Positions 12,695-22,702 of a stretch of DNA of 64,000 bases are shown one piece after another. How positions within the stretch are numbered: position 1 is the first letter of the stretch; each line of letters starts with the position of its first letter. The notes under the pieces are model-generated. The model searched no databases. It saw only the letters and a list, made by a program, of their open reading frames with translations, and was not told the origin of the DNA. The DNA is from Sphaerulina vaccinii (lineage: Eukaryota > Ascomycota > Dothideomycetes > Mycosphaerellales > Mycosphaerellaceae), in contig JAKUDP010000018.1 in the NCBI GenBank assembly GCA_022570795.1, positions 248,001 through 312,000 of the forward strand, read 5' to 3'. Both the position numbers and the translations under genes were made by a program.

Positions 12695-13573
12695 ATGCCG
12701 CCTGCATCGTCTCTAGTCAACAAAATCAAAGTGCAGCTCAAATTGAGCATAGCACGAACGCGAATGGTACAACAAAAAGACACGGCACTCGCGAAGCAAC
12801 AACGACGAGAAATGGCCCAATTGCTCGAAGCCGGCAAGATTGAAAGCGCGAAGATCAGAGTGGAGAACATCATCAGATCAGATCTCAGCACTGAGTTACT
12901 GGAGATACTAGAACTATACTGCGAACTCCTCACAGCACGCGCGGGCCTACTGGAAGCGAAGGAGTGTGATCCAGGTCTAGAAGAGGCAGTGAAAAGCATT
13001 ATATACTCCGCGCCCAAGATCGAGGGCGTCAAAGAGCTCAGTATAGTGCGGCAATTGCTAGCGGAGAAGTACGGGAAAGAGTTCACGTTACAAGCTATGG
13101 AGAACAGCGATGGGAAAGTGCCCGAAAGAGTATTGAAGAAGACGAGAGTGGAGCCACCTGCGCCAGAACTGGTCGAAGCATACCTCTCAACAATCGCCGA
13201 AGCATACGGGATAGATTATCCACCAGGCTCGAAAGCGGCAAGAGCAGCTGAACTCGCAGCACAGAATGAGGAGGTAGATGACGATGACGACAATCCCTCA
13301 GGCGGACAGAAAGTCGCAGCTCTAGAAGAACCTATAACGACTTCACCCGCGCCTCCGAGGAACTTTGGACCCAAGAGTCCTGTATCTGTTATGCCACCTT
13401 CTCCTTCAACGGACAACATCCGGCCGAAGGTGAATGCTCCTGATGGATTGAATCTGACGCCTTCGAAGAAGATGACAGATAAATTGAATGGCGCCAAAAA
13501 GGACAATGGACCTGGCGGCAAGATCCCAGATATTGATGAGCTTCAGAAGCGCTTTGCATCGTTGAAGAGGTGA
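12695..13573 (+). CDS. ist1: Ist1-like regulator of ESCRT-III / Vps4
   Basis: The single-exon product is 292 residues. Residues 1-170 are the helical Ist1 domain (KIKVQLKLSIARTRMVQQKD, AKQQRREMAQLLEAGKIESA, RVENIIRSD), which resembles the ESCRT-III core. An acidic/Pro-rich linker follows, and the extreme C-terminus (IDELQKRFASLKR) is a MIT-interacting motif for Vps4. Ist1 modulates Vps4 recruitment and ESCRT-III disassembly at endosomes. The frame is open upstream to 12539, but the ATG at 12695 (CCACAATGCCG) is chosen because it starts at MPPASSLVNK just before the conserved helix. The gene is convergent with the NRPS-like gene to its right. Confidence 0.92.
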   Translation: MPPASSLVNKIKVQLKLSIARTRMVQQKDTALAKQQRREMAQLLEAGKIESAKIRVENIIRSDLSTELLEILELYCELLTARAGLLEAKECDPGLEEAVKSIIYSAPKIEGVKELSIVRQLLAEKYGKEFTLQAMENSDGKVPERVLKKTRVEPPAPELVEAYLSTIAEAYGIDYPPGSKAARAAELAAQNEEVDDDDDNPSGGQKVAALEEPITTSPAPPRNFGPKSPVSVMPPSPSTDNIRPKVNAPDGLNLTPSKKMTDKLNGAKKDNGPGGKIPDIDELQKRFASLKR

Positions 13574-13961
13574 TGAAGGAGGAGAAGGCAGAGTAGGATC
13601 TGGCCTAGATTATGAGAATAAATGAAGATATGTGATACACGACTCACGACTAAGAAGATAAGAAGTTATCCTGTTTATGGCTCACGCCAAATGTAGGAGC
13701 GAGTACGAGAGTCTTACTCTCACTGCCATCATATCATCATACAGATCTGCCCTACAACAGCTCTCTGCAGCTTTAATGCGGAACGCTCCTGAGCTGTCTG
13801 CTCCAGTAGTGTAATGGCGCGCATGTCAATGTGTGAGAGGTGCTGCAATGCTTGAACATGAAACTTGATCTCAAGCACTGTGATGAGGGCACACCAATGA
13901 TCAAGAAGATCGGATATATTCCAAGCACTACAAAGAAATCCCAAGTCACGAACGCATCTAC
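13574..13961. other. Convergent intergenic region
   Basis: These are the 3' flanks of ist1 (plus) and the NRPS-like gene (minus). AT-rich 3'-UTR-like sequence lies near 13610-13680. No gene is supported. Confidence 0.5.
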
Positions 13962-16900
13962 TCACTCCCTCCACTCCCCCAACCACTTCTCCATCAACTT
14001 CTCGTCAACAGCTTTCATATCCCTCACAGTCTCACTCAATTCCTGCGTATGCGTAGTAGCCATAGACGGCAAGCCACCACCTTCAGCTTGCAAAGCCTCG
14101 TAGAAGTCCAGAATCTTTAGTCCGGGCTTCTTCTCTAGCTCCTCGGGTGTAGCTGGACAAGCCTTTAGCGCTTCAAGCCATTCTGAGTACGACACGACTT
14201 TGATGTTTTTGCCAGTTTCTTCCTGCAGCGACTTCTGCACGCCAGGAACCAATTCCCTCCAAGAAACAGTTCGTGGGTTGACTAGATGGCTGACATCCAC
14301 AATTTCTTCTTGCCGCGATGATGCACGCGCGAACGAGATATCTACGACAGATTTCGCTGCGAGATCCATAGGGACCCAATCGATGGCGTCTTGATTTCCT
14401 AGTGTTTCCGGCACAAGCTCCAGAGACTTTGAGGTGATAATGATGCTAGGTAACCATTCGTGTCTGTTCCATTCTGCTGTTGACTTGACTGAGCCGGCTA
14501 GTTGTCCACATCTCACTATCGTAGTAGGTATCCCAGAACGTGCGAGGATTGCGGAGGCTATGTGTTTGGATTCTCCATAACCTTGCGGAAGAGAGACGGA
14601 GTGGCTGTCGGCGAGTTTCTCTGGAACGAGTTTGTCCTCTGGATGTATTGCGAACCAGTTTCCTACACTAGCGATCGAGGAGATGAAGATGATCTTCGCG
14701 TTGTACTTCGATGCTCGACTGAAATCCACTGCGCGACGGGTTCCTGCTATATGGGTTTCTTCGTATGTTGGGAGGGTTTTGTTGAAGTCGACGGACCAGG
14801 CGTTGTGGATGAAGATGTTGACACTTTGGAGTAAGGTTTTGTACATGATTTCTGAAAGACCGAAGTGGTCTTTCGCGAAGTCCGTGGCCAGGAAAGTCAC
14901 TTTGCTGAAATCTGGAGATAGACCACGAGCTTCGAATTGCTTGGCCTGACGAGTTCTGGCGTCGGAGGAGCGGTTGAGGGCGTAGATCTGTGCGACTTCT
15001 GGAGAGGCGATGAGTTCTTGGAGAATGTGATTGCCGAGACTGCCAGTTGATCCTGTCAGGACTACGGTGTGCTTGTTTGGTCGCTCCATCGTAGGTCGGG
15101 CGGATGTCGAGGATAAGTCTGAGGTGTACTTCTGCAACATCTGCTCCATGATCTCTTCTCGGCTAATAGCAGTGGCTTCTCCTCCAGCAAGGTATGCTGC
15201 AAGGCCGTTGATGGTGGGGTTGTTGTAGATCACACGTGGTGAGACTGAGCTACCAGTTGCATGGCTCAGAGTTGAGGACAATGCCATCACTTGTAATGAG
15301 TCGACTCCATAGCTGAAGATGTCGGCATCGTCTGAAGCACCTTTGGGGATCTCGAAGCCCTTGACCAGAAATGCCTTTCGTAGATAGTCTTTGATCTGAG
15401 AAATGGTTGCCTCTTTGCCCAGGGAGCCAAGCTCATCATCACTCCCCTCATTGGAGTACATCGCCTCGATTTCGTCCTTGTAAAGTTCCGTAGTCTGTCG
15501 ACGAATGACAGATCCCTTCGGAGCACGCTTGAAAGGCTTGTCATTCTTTGTGATAGCAACCTTAGACTTCCAGACACGACCATGTGCTGGGGCAGCAGCA
15601 TTTGCTTGCTCGATCAACGGCCACAAGTCGTCCACAAGCTGAGCTGGACCGTTGTCCTTGACCAAACTCCACTCAGGCTCAATAATCAAGCCAGTCTGGA
15701 AACTCGCTTGACCAACAACGAGTGCCCCTTTGATAAGAGCATGGCTTTCCAAGCTCTTCTCGAAACCTACAGGATTGAACTTTTCTCCGTTGCTCAATAC
15801 TAGAACATCGTCTTTGCGGCCCTTGTACACCCACAGACCCTTTTTCTTCGGATGCTGTTCGAAGAGGTCCTTAGTACGCCACTCGCCGATTCCAGGAAAG
15901 GTGTGGAAGATAGCTTGTACGCGCTTATCAGCAGGCTTGATGGTCATCTCGTGTAGGCCTTCAGCATCCTGCTCCATATCGATACCACAGCCTGGTGCCC
16001 ACTCAAAGTATTTCCAGTCGGCTTTGTCTTCTACGATGCGGTTCACCATAAGTCCAGCTTCTGTGGAGCCAATCACATTGACAACGCGAGAGACTTGGTT
16101 GATCTTCTCGCCTGTGCCATCAGCGAGAGGTCCGCCGCCGTAGAAGACGAACTTCAGACGACTAATCGCATCTAGGCCACCAGTCGCTTCCGCGATCTCT
16201 TCGAGTACGGAAGGAGGCGTGAGCATAACCACCGGCTTCGTTTGGTTCAGGCACTGGACGATAAGATCTGCTGTCGGGGGTTTCGTGGGTGGTGCGTAGC
16301 ATACTGGTCGTCTGCATAGTATCGATGTCCATACTACGACGGTACCCATCATGTGGAAGAATGGAGTCATAGCAAACATGAGCTCGTCTGCAGCGAACAG
16401 GGCGTTCATGTTGTTCTGACGACCTCTAGGTGCTGGCAGGTCTCGAAGTCTCCCGAGCGTGTCGACTGAGCCATTCGTGTGGTAGATTGGCTTCGGTAGT
16501 CCAGTCGAGCCAGATGTGTGAAGAATGAGCACCTTGTCGTCCACTTTATTGCTGTATGCGCCTGGGTATGGTGTCGAAGCCTGAGCACCTTGTCTTACAA
16601 GCTCGTCGAATGAAGGTATACGAACAGCTTGCACGCCCGGGACTGCAGCTCTGATCGTCTCGACATGGCTGTCCATTCCTTCACTGTACAGCATGTATTG
16701 GCACTTTGTCGCAGAGAAGAGTGAAGCTTGGCCGTCTGCTGAGTTGCGTGGAGATGGTAGCAATGCCATATAGCCGGCTTTTATGAGGCCGATCTGCACT
16801 GCTGCATACCGTACATCGTTGATGCCAATGTACGCTGCAACATCTGTGTCTCTTCTGCCAATGCCGAACACTCGTCCCATCCATCGTGCTAAGCCGTCAA

Positions 16901-17078
16901 CTGCATTGCCAAGTTCTAGGTATGTGATATCACGCCAGCCCTGAGTAAGCTCCGCATCGTTGGGCACCTTCATCCAGACATTGTCCGGGTAGTCACGAGC
17001 AAGGTCCTCCACTACTCGAGGAAGAGACTTCACCTCTCGTGGTGAACCTGAATTGTTGTCGAAGTATCCTGATGTCAT
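13962..17078 (-). CDS. NRPS-like adenylate-forming reductase (A-T-R)
   Basis: A single exon of 1,038 residues with three modules. The adenylation domain (about 20-540) has the A3 core LILHTSGSTGLPKP at about 184-197 and GEWRTKDLF later. The carrier domain has the phosphopantetheine site SYGVDSLQVM near residue 592. The C-terminal reductase is an NADPH-dependent extended SDR thioester reductase, with TGSTGSLGNHIL near 675 and the catalytic YGESKH near 834. Such enzymes activate a carboxylic acid as AMP ester, load it on the carrier and release it reductively as aldehyde or alcohol. No condensation domain is present. The substrate cannot be told from sequence alone. Neighbours (ist1, a DUF1593 protein) are not biosynthetic, so this looks like a stand-alone enzyme. 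The ATG at 17076-17078 follows a plausible 5'-UTR intron. Confidence 0.92.
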   Translation of the reverse strand: MTSGYFDNNSGSPREVKSLPRVVEDLARDYPDNVWMKVPNDAELTQGWRDITYLELGNAVDGLARWMGRVFGIGRRDTDVAAYIGINDVRYAAVQIGLIKAGYMALLPSPRNSADGQASLFSATKCQYMLYSEGMDSHVETIRAAVPGVQAVRIPSFDELVRQGAQASTPYPGAYSNKVDDKVLILHTSGSTGLPKPIYHTNGSVDTLGRLRDLPAPRGRQNNMNALFAADELMFAMTPFFHMMGTVVVWTSILCRRPVCYAPPTKPPTADLIVQCLNQTKPVVMLTPPSVLEEIAEATGGLDAISRLKFVFYGGGPLADGTGEKINQVSRVVNVIGSTEAGLMVNRIVEDKADWKYFEWAPGCGIDMEQDAEGLHEMTIKPADKRVQAIFHTFPGIGEWRTKDLFEQHPKKKGLWVYKGRKDDVLVLSNGEKFNPVGFEKSLESHALIKGALVVGQASFQTGLIIEPEWSLVKDNGPAQLVDDLWPLIEQANAAAPAHGRVWKSKVAITKNDKPFKRAPKGSVIRRQTTELYKDEIEAMYSNEGSDDELGSLGKEATISQIKDYLRKAFLVKGFEIPKGASDDADIFSYGVDSLQVMALSSTLSHATGSSVSPRVIYNNPTINGLAAYLAGGEATAISREEIMEQMLQKYTSDLSSTSARPTMERPNKHTVVLTGSTGSLGNHILQELIASPEVAQIYALNRSSDARTRQAKQFEARGLSPDFSKVTFLATDFAKDHFGLSEIMYKTLLQSVNIFIHNAWSVDFNKTLPTYEETHIAGTRRAVDFSRASKYNAKIIFISSIASVGNWFAIHPEDKLVPEKLADSHSVSLPQGYGESKHIASAILARSGIPTTIVRCGQLAGSVKSTAEWNRHEWLPSIIITSKSLELVPETLGNQDAIDWVPMDLAAKSVVDISFARASSRQEEIVDVSHLVNPRTVSWRELVPGVQKSLQEETGKNIKVVSYSEWLEALKACPATPEELEKKPGLKILDFYEALQAEGGGLPSMATTHTQELSETVRDMKAVDEKLMEKWLGEWRE

Positions 17079-18571
17079 TGTGCTTTCTTGATTTGTTCGT
17101 TCTGTAGAGTGAGTAGATTGACTGTAGATATTTTGTAGACAGAAAAGCCTGTTAGTACGTGCTTGACCATATATAGAGTACTCACATTCAGGACCCGCTA
17201 TATGAGAACCCTTGGAAGCTACATGAAGATGTTCCAGCGGATCTAGCGCGGCTTCGTTGCAAGAAGACGAGCATGGTGTATGGCGCTGCTTCGGCCATGA
17301 GCCTCACAAATCTTCATGGCATGAGAGCGAGTCTGAAGGCGAAGTTGTATTTGCATAGAGCTTTGCACAAAATCTGCAGAATGCTCAAGGTAGTCGTCAT
17401 AGGACTCCATGGAGCCATATCTTTGGACTCAGATAGCCAAGCAAATCAAAGCTCTGCATCTTACGCTCTTTTCATCGTTCATGCTCGGAGGCCGAGCAAG
17501 CCTAGCCAGGTACGAAGTCGTTCTCAAGCATCAACAAGCTTCTGCCATCGCGGACCGCTCATGGCTCCACATTCCAGCGTACGACACCATATGAGGTTGT
17601 TGCAACCTTCATTCGAGGTCGGCATCGGCTCTTTCGATTGCGAGACCGGCACATCGGTGCGTGCTTCGGCACTAATATGTGTTTCACGGGCTTCATGTGT
17701 TGCGCAGCAGAGCGGGTCATTTTGCGTCATTCGTCGTGCAGCTCGGTGATGTCTCGCCATGAATTCTTGACAGGCGTGTGATAAGAGATAGCAAGACTTC
17801 TCAGCGCTTCACGAAGAGCGCTCTCCGTAGCACACAACACCAGAGGACGCGTCGCTAAAGAGAGGGAGGTTCACAAGCAGGATTTTCGATGGAATGCTGT
17901 TGTCTCTCCTGCTGGAGCACGGACGGCTTGCCCCTACCCAGATACTTGGAGGTAGAGCCCATGTACGCCATCAGCATACACGGTCATCATCGCGTCCAAA
18001 ATGAATGTAGCTCAAGAGTGGAAAGCATGTCAATGAAGAAGCAGAGTAGAGGTTGAGATGAACTTGGCCTTGATGCTGACATAATTCAGGCTAAATTGAA
18101 CAACATTTTTGCCCTCACTCTCCTCCTCTGCTCGTTCACTTCACTCCGTCTCTCCACCTAGGGATCAATGATGGACGTCCTACAACTCAAGGGGACAAGA
18201 TGCTGTACAGGTCTCTCGGCAATTACGAGACCGACTTGACAGCAACGGCTGGCTCTGACGCCTACTCGCTGCTCCTCGTGCCTGAGGAGACACTTTACGA
18301 AGTCCTTAACATCGACTACAAAAGCAGTATCCCTCTGCCAAGTACTATACCATGCACTTACGCCGAGACAAGCACCATGTGACAACTGCCGTCCGGGTAT
18401 TGGAATGGCCAAACAGGCATACCTACGCTCAATGCGCTAGCATGAGGAGAAGTACAAAATCGGTGTAACAGCAGCCGACTAGCGAAGCTAGTCACGCGTA
18501 AGTCAATGGCTGTATATGTCGATCATGAGTAGGTCTGTTGTTTCGATCAAGCTACTCGATCATCGTCAGCT
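17079..18571. other. Divergent intergenic region with a possible 5'-UTR intron and a short open relic
   Basis: The left part is the promoter/leader of the NRPS-like gene. On the minus strand an intron can be proposed at 17122-17185: GTGAGT donor, TACTAAC branch-like site near 17150, CTACAG acceptor. A 158-codon ATG frame at 17273-17749 has no recognisable features. A 60-codon plus-strand frame at 18200-18382 has coding-like third positions (YETDLTATAGSDAY, LYEVLNIDYK). It extends open upstream without a convincing start, so it may be a relic or an exon of something small. Nothing firmer is visible. Confidence 0.4.
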
Positions 18572-20119
18572 ATGCATACTTCTACAGTATACACACTAAT
18601 CGGCCTGCTGCTCGCACTTGGCAGCAGCGCTCAAGAATGCCAACCAGCAATCCAAATCGACAAGAAACCACAAGTCTTCATCATGTCGGACATCTCCAAT
18701 GAACCAGACGACACGATGTCTTTCATTCGACTACTCGTCCATTCAGATCAGTACAATATTACTGGCCTGGTGGCCACTTCTTCAACATGGCTGAACAGCT
18801 CAGTGGTGCCCCGAGAGATCTTGAACACAACTCATGCATTCTGGTTGGTGCAAGACAATTTGAACATCCACACTGCTGGCCAATTCCCCACTTCCGACTA
18901 CCTCTCCTCGATCGTCAAGCAAGGACACTCAGTCTACGGCACCAGAGCGATCGGAATGTCTCCCATGTCTTCTGGAGCAGAGCATCTCATCAATGTTGTA
19001 GACGGCATGCCAGATGATGGTATCCTCTTCTGTCAAGCCTGGGGCGGCACCAACGTCCTAGCCGAAGCACTCGCCCACATCAAATCAACCCGAAGCGAAA
19101 TAGGCACTTCCACATTCGTCTCCAAATTCCGCCTCTACTCCATCAGCGACCAAGACGATGCAGGCCCCTGGATCCGAGCCAATTTCCCTCAAATTCCCTA
19201 CATCGTCTCTCTCCACGGCTTCAACGCCTACGGCCTCTCCACCTGGTCCGGCATCTCAGGAGAGAAATACTACGGTTTCGACTCCGGAGGTCCAGACAAT
19301 TCTCTCGTAACCCAAGATTACGTTTCGAAGAACTTCCAACTCGGACCCTTAGGCTCTCACTACCCTGACATAGCATATGTAATGGAAGGCGACTCTCCTG
19401 CAATCCTCCACACCATGGTCAATGGCCTAAACGGCGGTCCATACGATCAACCAGCCTGGGGAGGTTGGGGTGGTCGGTACATCCTACTCGATCGATCTCG
19501 TCAAACGAATGTCTTCTCAGATACATATGATGTTGTCGTCGGACACGACAATAAAACTTATACTTCAAACCATGCAACGATCTGGAGATGGAGACAAGCT
19601 TATCAAGATGAGATGTCTGCTCGAGTTCAATGGAGTATTTTATCTGATTACAATTCCGGAAGCCATCCGCCTGTAGTAGTGGTCAATGGATCTTGTGGTA
19701 GTGAACCTCTCACTTATACAGTTAGACCCGAGCAGGAGATCACCTTAGATGGAAGTGAGACTTATGATCCTGATGCGAATATTACAGGGAAGAATCCTTT
19801 GAGTTTCAATTGGTTTCAGTATAGAGAGGTTACAGATGGGTTCACGAATACTGTGGCATCTTTGCCCAAGCTGAACTTCACGCTATCAGACGATGGTAAG
19901 GTTGTGAACACGAAGATGCCAACGCGAGAGAAGGCTTGTGCGTTGCCTACTGGTTTGCAAGCTAGCTACGGGATTACTGAGGCATGCCAGGAGTATCATG
20001 TTATTTTGGAGGTTACCGGGAGCGGGACACCGCCGATTAGGAGGTATAGGAGGGCGATTTTGAAGATAGAGCAGAACGATACTCTAGCAAGTGCTTCGAG
20101 AAAGCGCGATGAGTTGTGA
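18572..20119 (+). CDS. Secreted DUF1593-type (nucleoside-hydrolase-like) protein
   Basis: A single exon of 515 residues with an N-terminal signal peptide (HTSTVYTLIGLLLALGSSAQ). The body matches the DUF1593 family: VFIMSDISNEPDDTMSFIRL resembles the Asp-rich metal-binding start of nucleoside-hydrolase folds, followed by GLVATSSTW, GPWIRANFP and QPAWGGWGGRY. The C-terminal part (about 370-505) is an Ig/FN3-like beta domain of the Sde_0182 type (ITLDGSETYDPDANI). Several N-glycosylation sequons support secretion. Related bacterial proteins are described as cellulose-binding, so a role in plant-polysaccharide processing is possible but unproven. The catalytic activity is unknown. The gene is convergent with pil1. 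Confidence 0.88.
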   Translation: MHTSTVYTLIGLLLALGSSAQECQPAIQIDKKPQVFIMSDISNEPDDTMSFIRLLVHSDQYNITGLVATSSTWLNSSVVPREILNTTHAFWLVQDNLNIHTAGQFPTSDYLSSIVKQGHSVYGTRAIGMSPMSSGAEHLINVVDGMPDDGILFCQAWGGTNVLAEALAHIKSTRSEIGTSTFVSKFRLYSISDQDDAGPWIRANFPQIPYIVSLHGFNAYGLSTWSGISGEKYYGFDSGGPDNSLVTQDYVSKNFQLGPLGSHYPDIAYVMEGDSPAILHTMVNGLNGGPYDQPAWGGWGGRYILLDRSRQTNVFSDTYDVVVGHDNKTYTSNHATIWRWRQAYQDEMSARVQWSILSDYNSGSHPPVVVVNGSCGSEPLTYTVRPEQEITLDGSETYDPDANITGKNPLSFNWFQYREVTDGFTNTVASLPKLNFTLSDDGKVVNTKMPTREKACALPTGLQASYGITEACQEYHVILEVTGSGTPPIRRYRRAILKIEQNDTLASASRKRDEL

Positions 20120-20509
20120 GATTGCTTTCGCCAGTAGACCTGATGGCTGGGAGTGGAAGTAGTAAGCAGAAACTATACCAACACCATATTCAAGCTCAGA
20201 GGCAGAACACCGAATGGTAATATGAGATGTCGTGTGATAGCTGTTGATACTCTCTGTCGTCGATACAAATTGATATATAGCAGGATCGTAACCGCGTCAA
20301 GCATAAAACATCCAAAAGCCAAAGGTATCGTGCAAACATAACTCAATGCATACACAACTCATACTCTCATCCCATTACATCTGATTAGCATCTCGCCAGG
20401 TATGCCACGAAGCTGAGCGGCTGGCCTGTCGCGCCTTCTCTTGTGCCTCAATGGCTTTCCATGCAGTGTCTCTGTTCTCCTGACGTTGCTTCTCTTCCTC
20501 AAGATCTTT
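20120..20509. other. Convergent 3' region containing an open tail beyond the pil1 stop
   Basis: The right part (20370-20509, minus) directly continues the pil1 frame after its TAG. It reads about 45 codons of charged, helix-like sequence (KDLEEEKQRQENRDTAWK, then AIEAQEKARQAS) before the next stop. See the pil1 entry and the findings. The left part is the 3' flank of the DUF1593 gene. No separate gene is seen. Confidence 0.45.
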
Positions 20510-21598
20510 CTAAGATGCGAGGGCGGCGTGCTCTGTCGTCTGAGCAGTTGGGACTGATGCAGGGTATGGTGGTGCCTCAGAAGAGGTGACTGATGCAGCA
20601 GTCTCATGCTCCTGAGCCCTTTCCATAGCCTCAACACGCGATGCATCGCTCACGGTGTGGTCTGGGATGCTCTGTGTGGCCATAGCGTTTGCACCGAGCT
20701 TGCCAGCTGAGGACTGGATTGGCTCGACAGATGAGTGCCACCCCCTAAGTGAAGCTTCGGCATCGTTAAGGATCTCGCGTCCAGTTTCACCATGCTGGTA
20801 TGCTGGTCGCTCCTCGCCGGGTACGGTTGGAGTATCGTCGAGCAGGCTGACAAGGCGGCGAGCCTGCTGGGCAAGCAAGATCTGCTTCTCGGCACGCTCG
20901 ATGATGGCGGCGGTGTGGATATCGTAGGCCTCCTTGAACTTCTGGCGGGTCACATTGGTGAGCTGAGCATCTGCGACCAAGCTCTGTGCCTCAGCGCGAA
21001 CGAGCTCCTGCTCGAGGACGACGAGCTTAGTTGACTCTGGCTCCTTGTACTTGAGCTTTTGAATCTCGTCTTGGATCTGGATGATTCGTTAGTTTCATAC
21101 CACATGTCTCTGTCCGAGTAACCCACCTTCTGCTTCTGGTTCCTGGTTGGCGCAACGCTGGCCTCAGTGTTCCTGATCTGCTTCAGGACACCCCTGCTGT
21201 CCTCCAAGTTCTGAGCATACAAGTCCTCCTGCTCTGCGATTTCAGCAAGCAAGACACCAAGCTTGTCGCTGATATCGCTGAGAGCCTCATCCTCTGTGCT
21301 CTCACCCCACTCGCTAAGCTGAGAAGCAATGCTTTGCGATTCCTTTCCTGCCTGCTCATATGCACCGATAGCATGGTTCTGAGTCTTGATCAAGAGACGA
21401 AGCTTCTTTGACAGCTCTGGTCCACCTCCTGCGACGTTGCGCAGGGACGACATGGCGAAGCGGTGCTTGTTGCCCGAGTCATTGCCCTTGCTGCGAAGCG
21501 ATCCTTTGCGTCCGAGATTCCTGTTTGCACGAGATCAGTTCAGTTCACCCAGCTTCCAGGCTAGCGCGTCAGAGGGGGGATTCCACGGTAACGTACAT
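20510..21598 (-). CDS. pil1: Eisosome core component Pil1/Lsp1 (BAR domain)
   Basis: Exons complement(20510..21076, 21127..21520, 21597..21598) encode 320 residues. The protein is the primordial eisosome BAR-domain scaffold that lines furrow-like plasma-membrane domains. Diagnostic segments are GNDSGNKHRFAMSSLRN, ELSKKLRLLIKTQNHAIGAY, DISDKLGVLLAEIAEQEDLY, NLEDSRGVLKQIRNTEASV and LTNVTRQKFKEAYDIHTAA. The 50-bp intron uses GTGGGT...ATCCAG. The conserved N-terminal NLGRKGSLRSKG lies in an exon with no upstream ATG of its own. The only solution is a 76-bp intron (GTACGT...AAACAG) that splits the start codon AT|G, and the 963-nt total confirms the frame. If that intron is retained, translation from the same ATG stops after nine codons. 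The C-terminus ends at a TAG followed by coding-like sequence, so the true end may be alternative. Confidence 0.92.
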
Positions 21599-22468
21599 GT
21601 TGGCGATTGTTCGGCTGTTTTCGGATATGGGTTTAGTATAAGAAGTATGACAAGATCCTGGCGATACTGTCGTTTCAAGTGTTGGTGAAGAAGTGGAAGC
21701 AGGCAAGCAAGCAAGCACAACAAAAGTCCTTCAAGTTCAGTCCGCGGCGTCAACGGTCAATAGCAATGACGTCGATCGTCTGTGCTCAGTGACGCGTTTT
21801 CCACCCAAAGCCGTGCTCGTGATCAAAGGAATTCGGATCACAAAGACACCGATTGGGAGCGAGATGTACGAGACTGTAGATTTTGGAGTGCTCAAGAGGA
21901 AGAGTGAATGAGTGAGAGTGAGAGTAAGAAGTTGTAGTGATCTCAATCATGTAGCTCCTGCTCCCGCAGCAGGAGGCAGAGGCAGCAGCAGCAGCACACA
22001 GCAACCACTCTGGCAGAGTACATGTCAAATGTCAAAGCTGGGCAGAGAGTAGATTTGCTCTATGTCTAGACAATGCGAACACAGCGTGAAAAGGACTTGC
22101 CGCGCAGCATACAGTCGAATGAGGATTCCGCTCCGATAGCATGTTCCAGGAAACCCAGCGATCATCTGGAATTACAATGCCTTACACTGTTTGTGCTCTT
22201 ATCATTCGTAGAGAGTAGGAATGGCAAACGGCACGACGTTCGAGTGGTTCGTTTCTTGCCGCAAATTTCTCTATCCTGCCCAAAGCTATGCCGTTCCCTG
22301 GTCTTCGATCGTCGGTTCATTTCGTTCGTGTAGCGTCGGTATCATGGTCTTCGTGCTGGCGCTCATTTCTTCCATATAATGAGAGCATCGAGCTCATCTG
22401 CTTCGCTCAGTCCTAGCCATGTCCTTGAGCTCCAGCTAGACATCTCGTACCGATTGTAGATCCTCTTT
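21599..22468. other. pil1 upstream region and flank of a small basic gene
   Basis: This is the promoter/5' UTR of pil1 (minus) and the 3' flank of the minus-strand frame starting at 22469. It contains GA-rich runs near 21895-21930. A perfect 8-bp inverted repeat (CTCCTGCT, 5-nt loop, AGCAGGAG) lies at 21955-21975, followed by a CAG-rich stretch. No further gene is seen. Confidence 0.5.
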
Positions 22469-22702
22469 TCACTGCACATATGTCCTACTCGTCTTACTAT
22501 ACACAACGCGCTCGCCACTTCTTCGCGGCTCATGGCTGTGGCTATGATAGCTGCTCCTGCTGACTCTCTCCACTGGTACCACACTCGTTCTTCTGTAGAC
22601 TGCTCTTGAACTGCTTCGTGGCCCGCCATGATAGTTACTCACAGGCCGAGGAGGCACATCGCGACCGCGCACGATCTCGCGTTTTGGTGATACGAGACAC
22701 AT
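22469..22702 (-). CDS. Putative small Arg/Ser/Tyr-rich protein (77 aa)
   Basis: The ATG frame starts MCLVSPKREIVRGRDV and continues with PPRPVSNYHGGPRSSSRAVY and SGERVVYSKTSRTYV. Composition is strongly basic and Ser/Arg/Tyr-rich with no predicted fold. Small disordered proteins of this type starting MCxV do occur in Pezizomycotina, but I cannot name the family. A GTGAGT inside the frame near 22640 could be used as a splice donor, in which case the product would differ. Real coding status is moderately likely: the start context is reasonable and the composition is non-random. Confidence 0.45.
   Translation of the reverse strand: MCLVSPKREIVRGRDVPPRPVSNYHGGPRSSSRAVYRRTSVVPVERVSRSSYHSHSHEPRRSGERVVYSKTSRTYVQ

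Noticed and set aside
17273..17749. 158-codon ATG frame in the NRPS-like promoter region
   Set aside because: No signal peptide, domain or coding-type third positions; probably chance.
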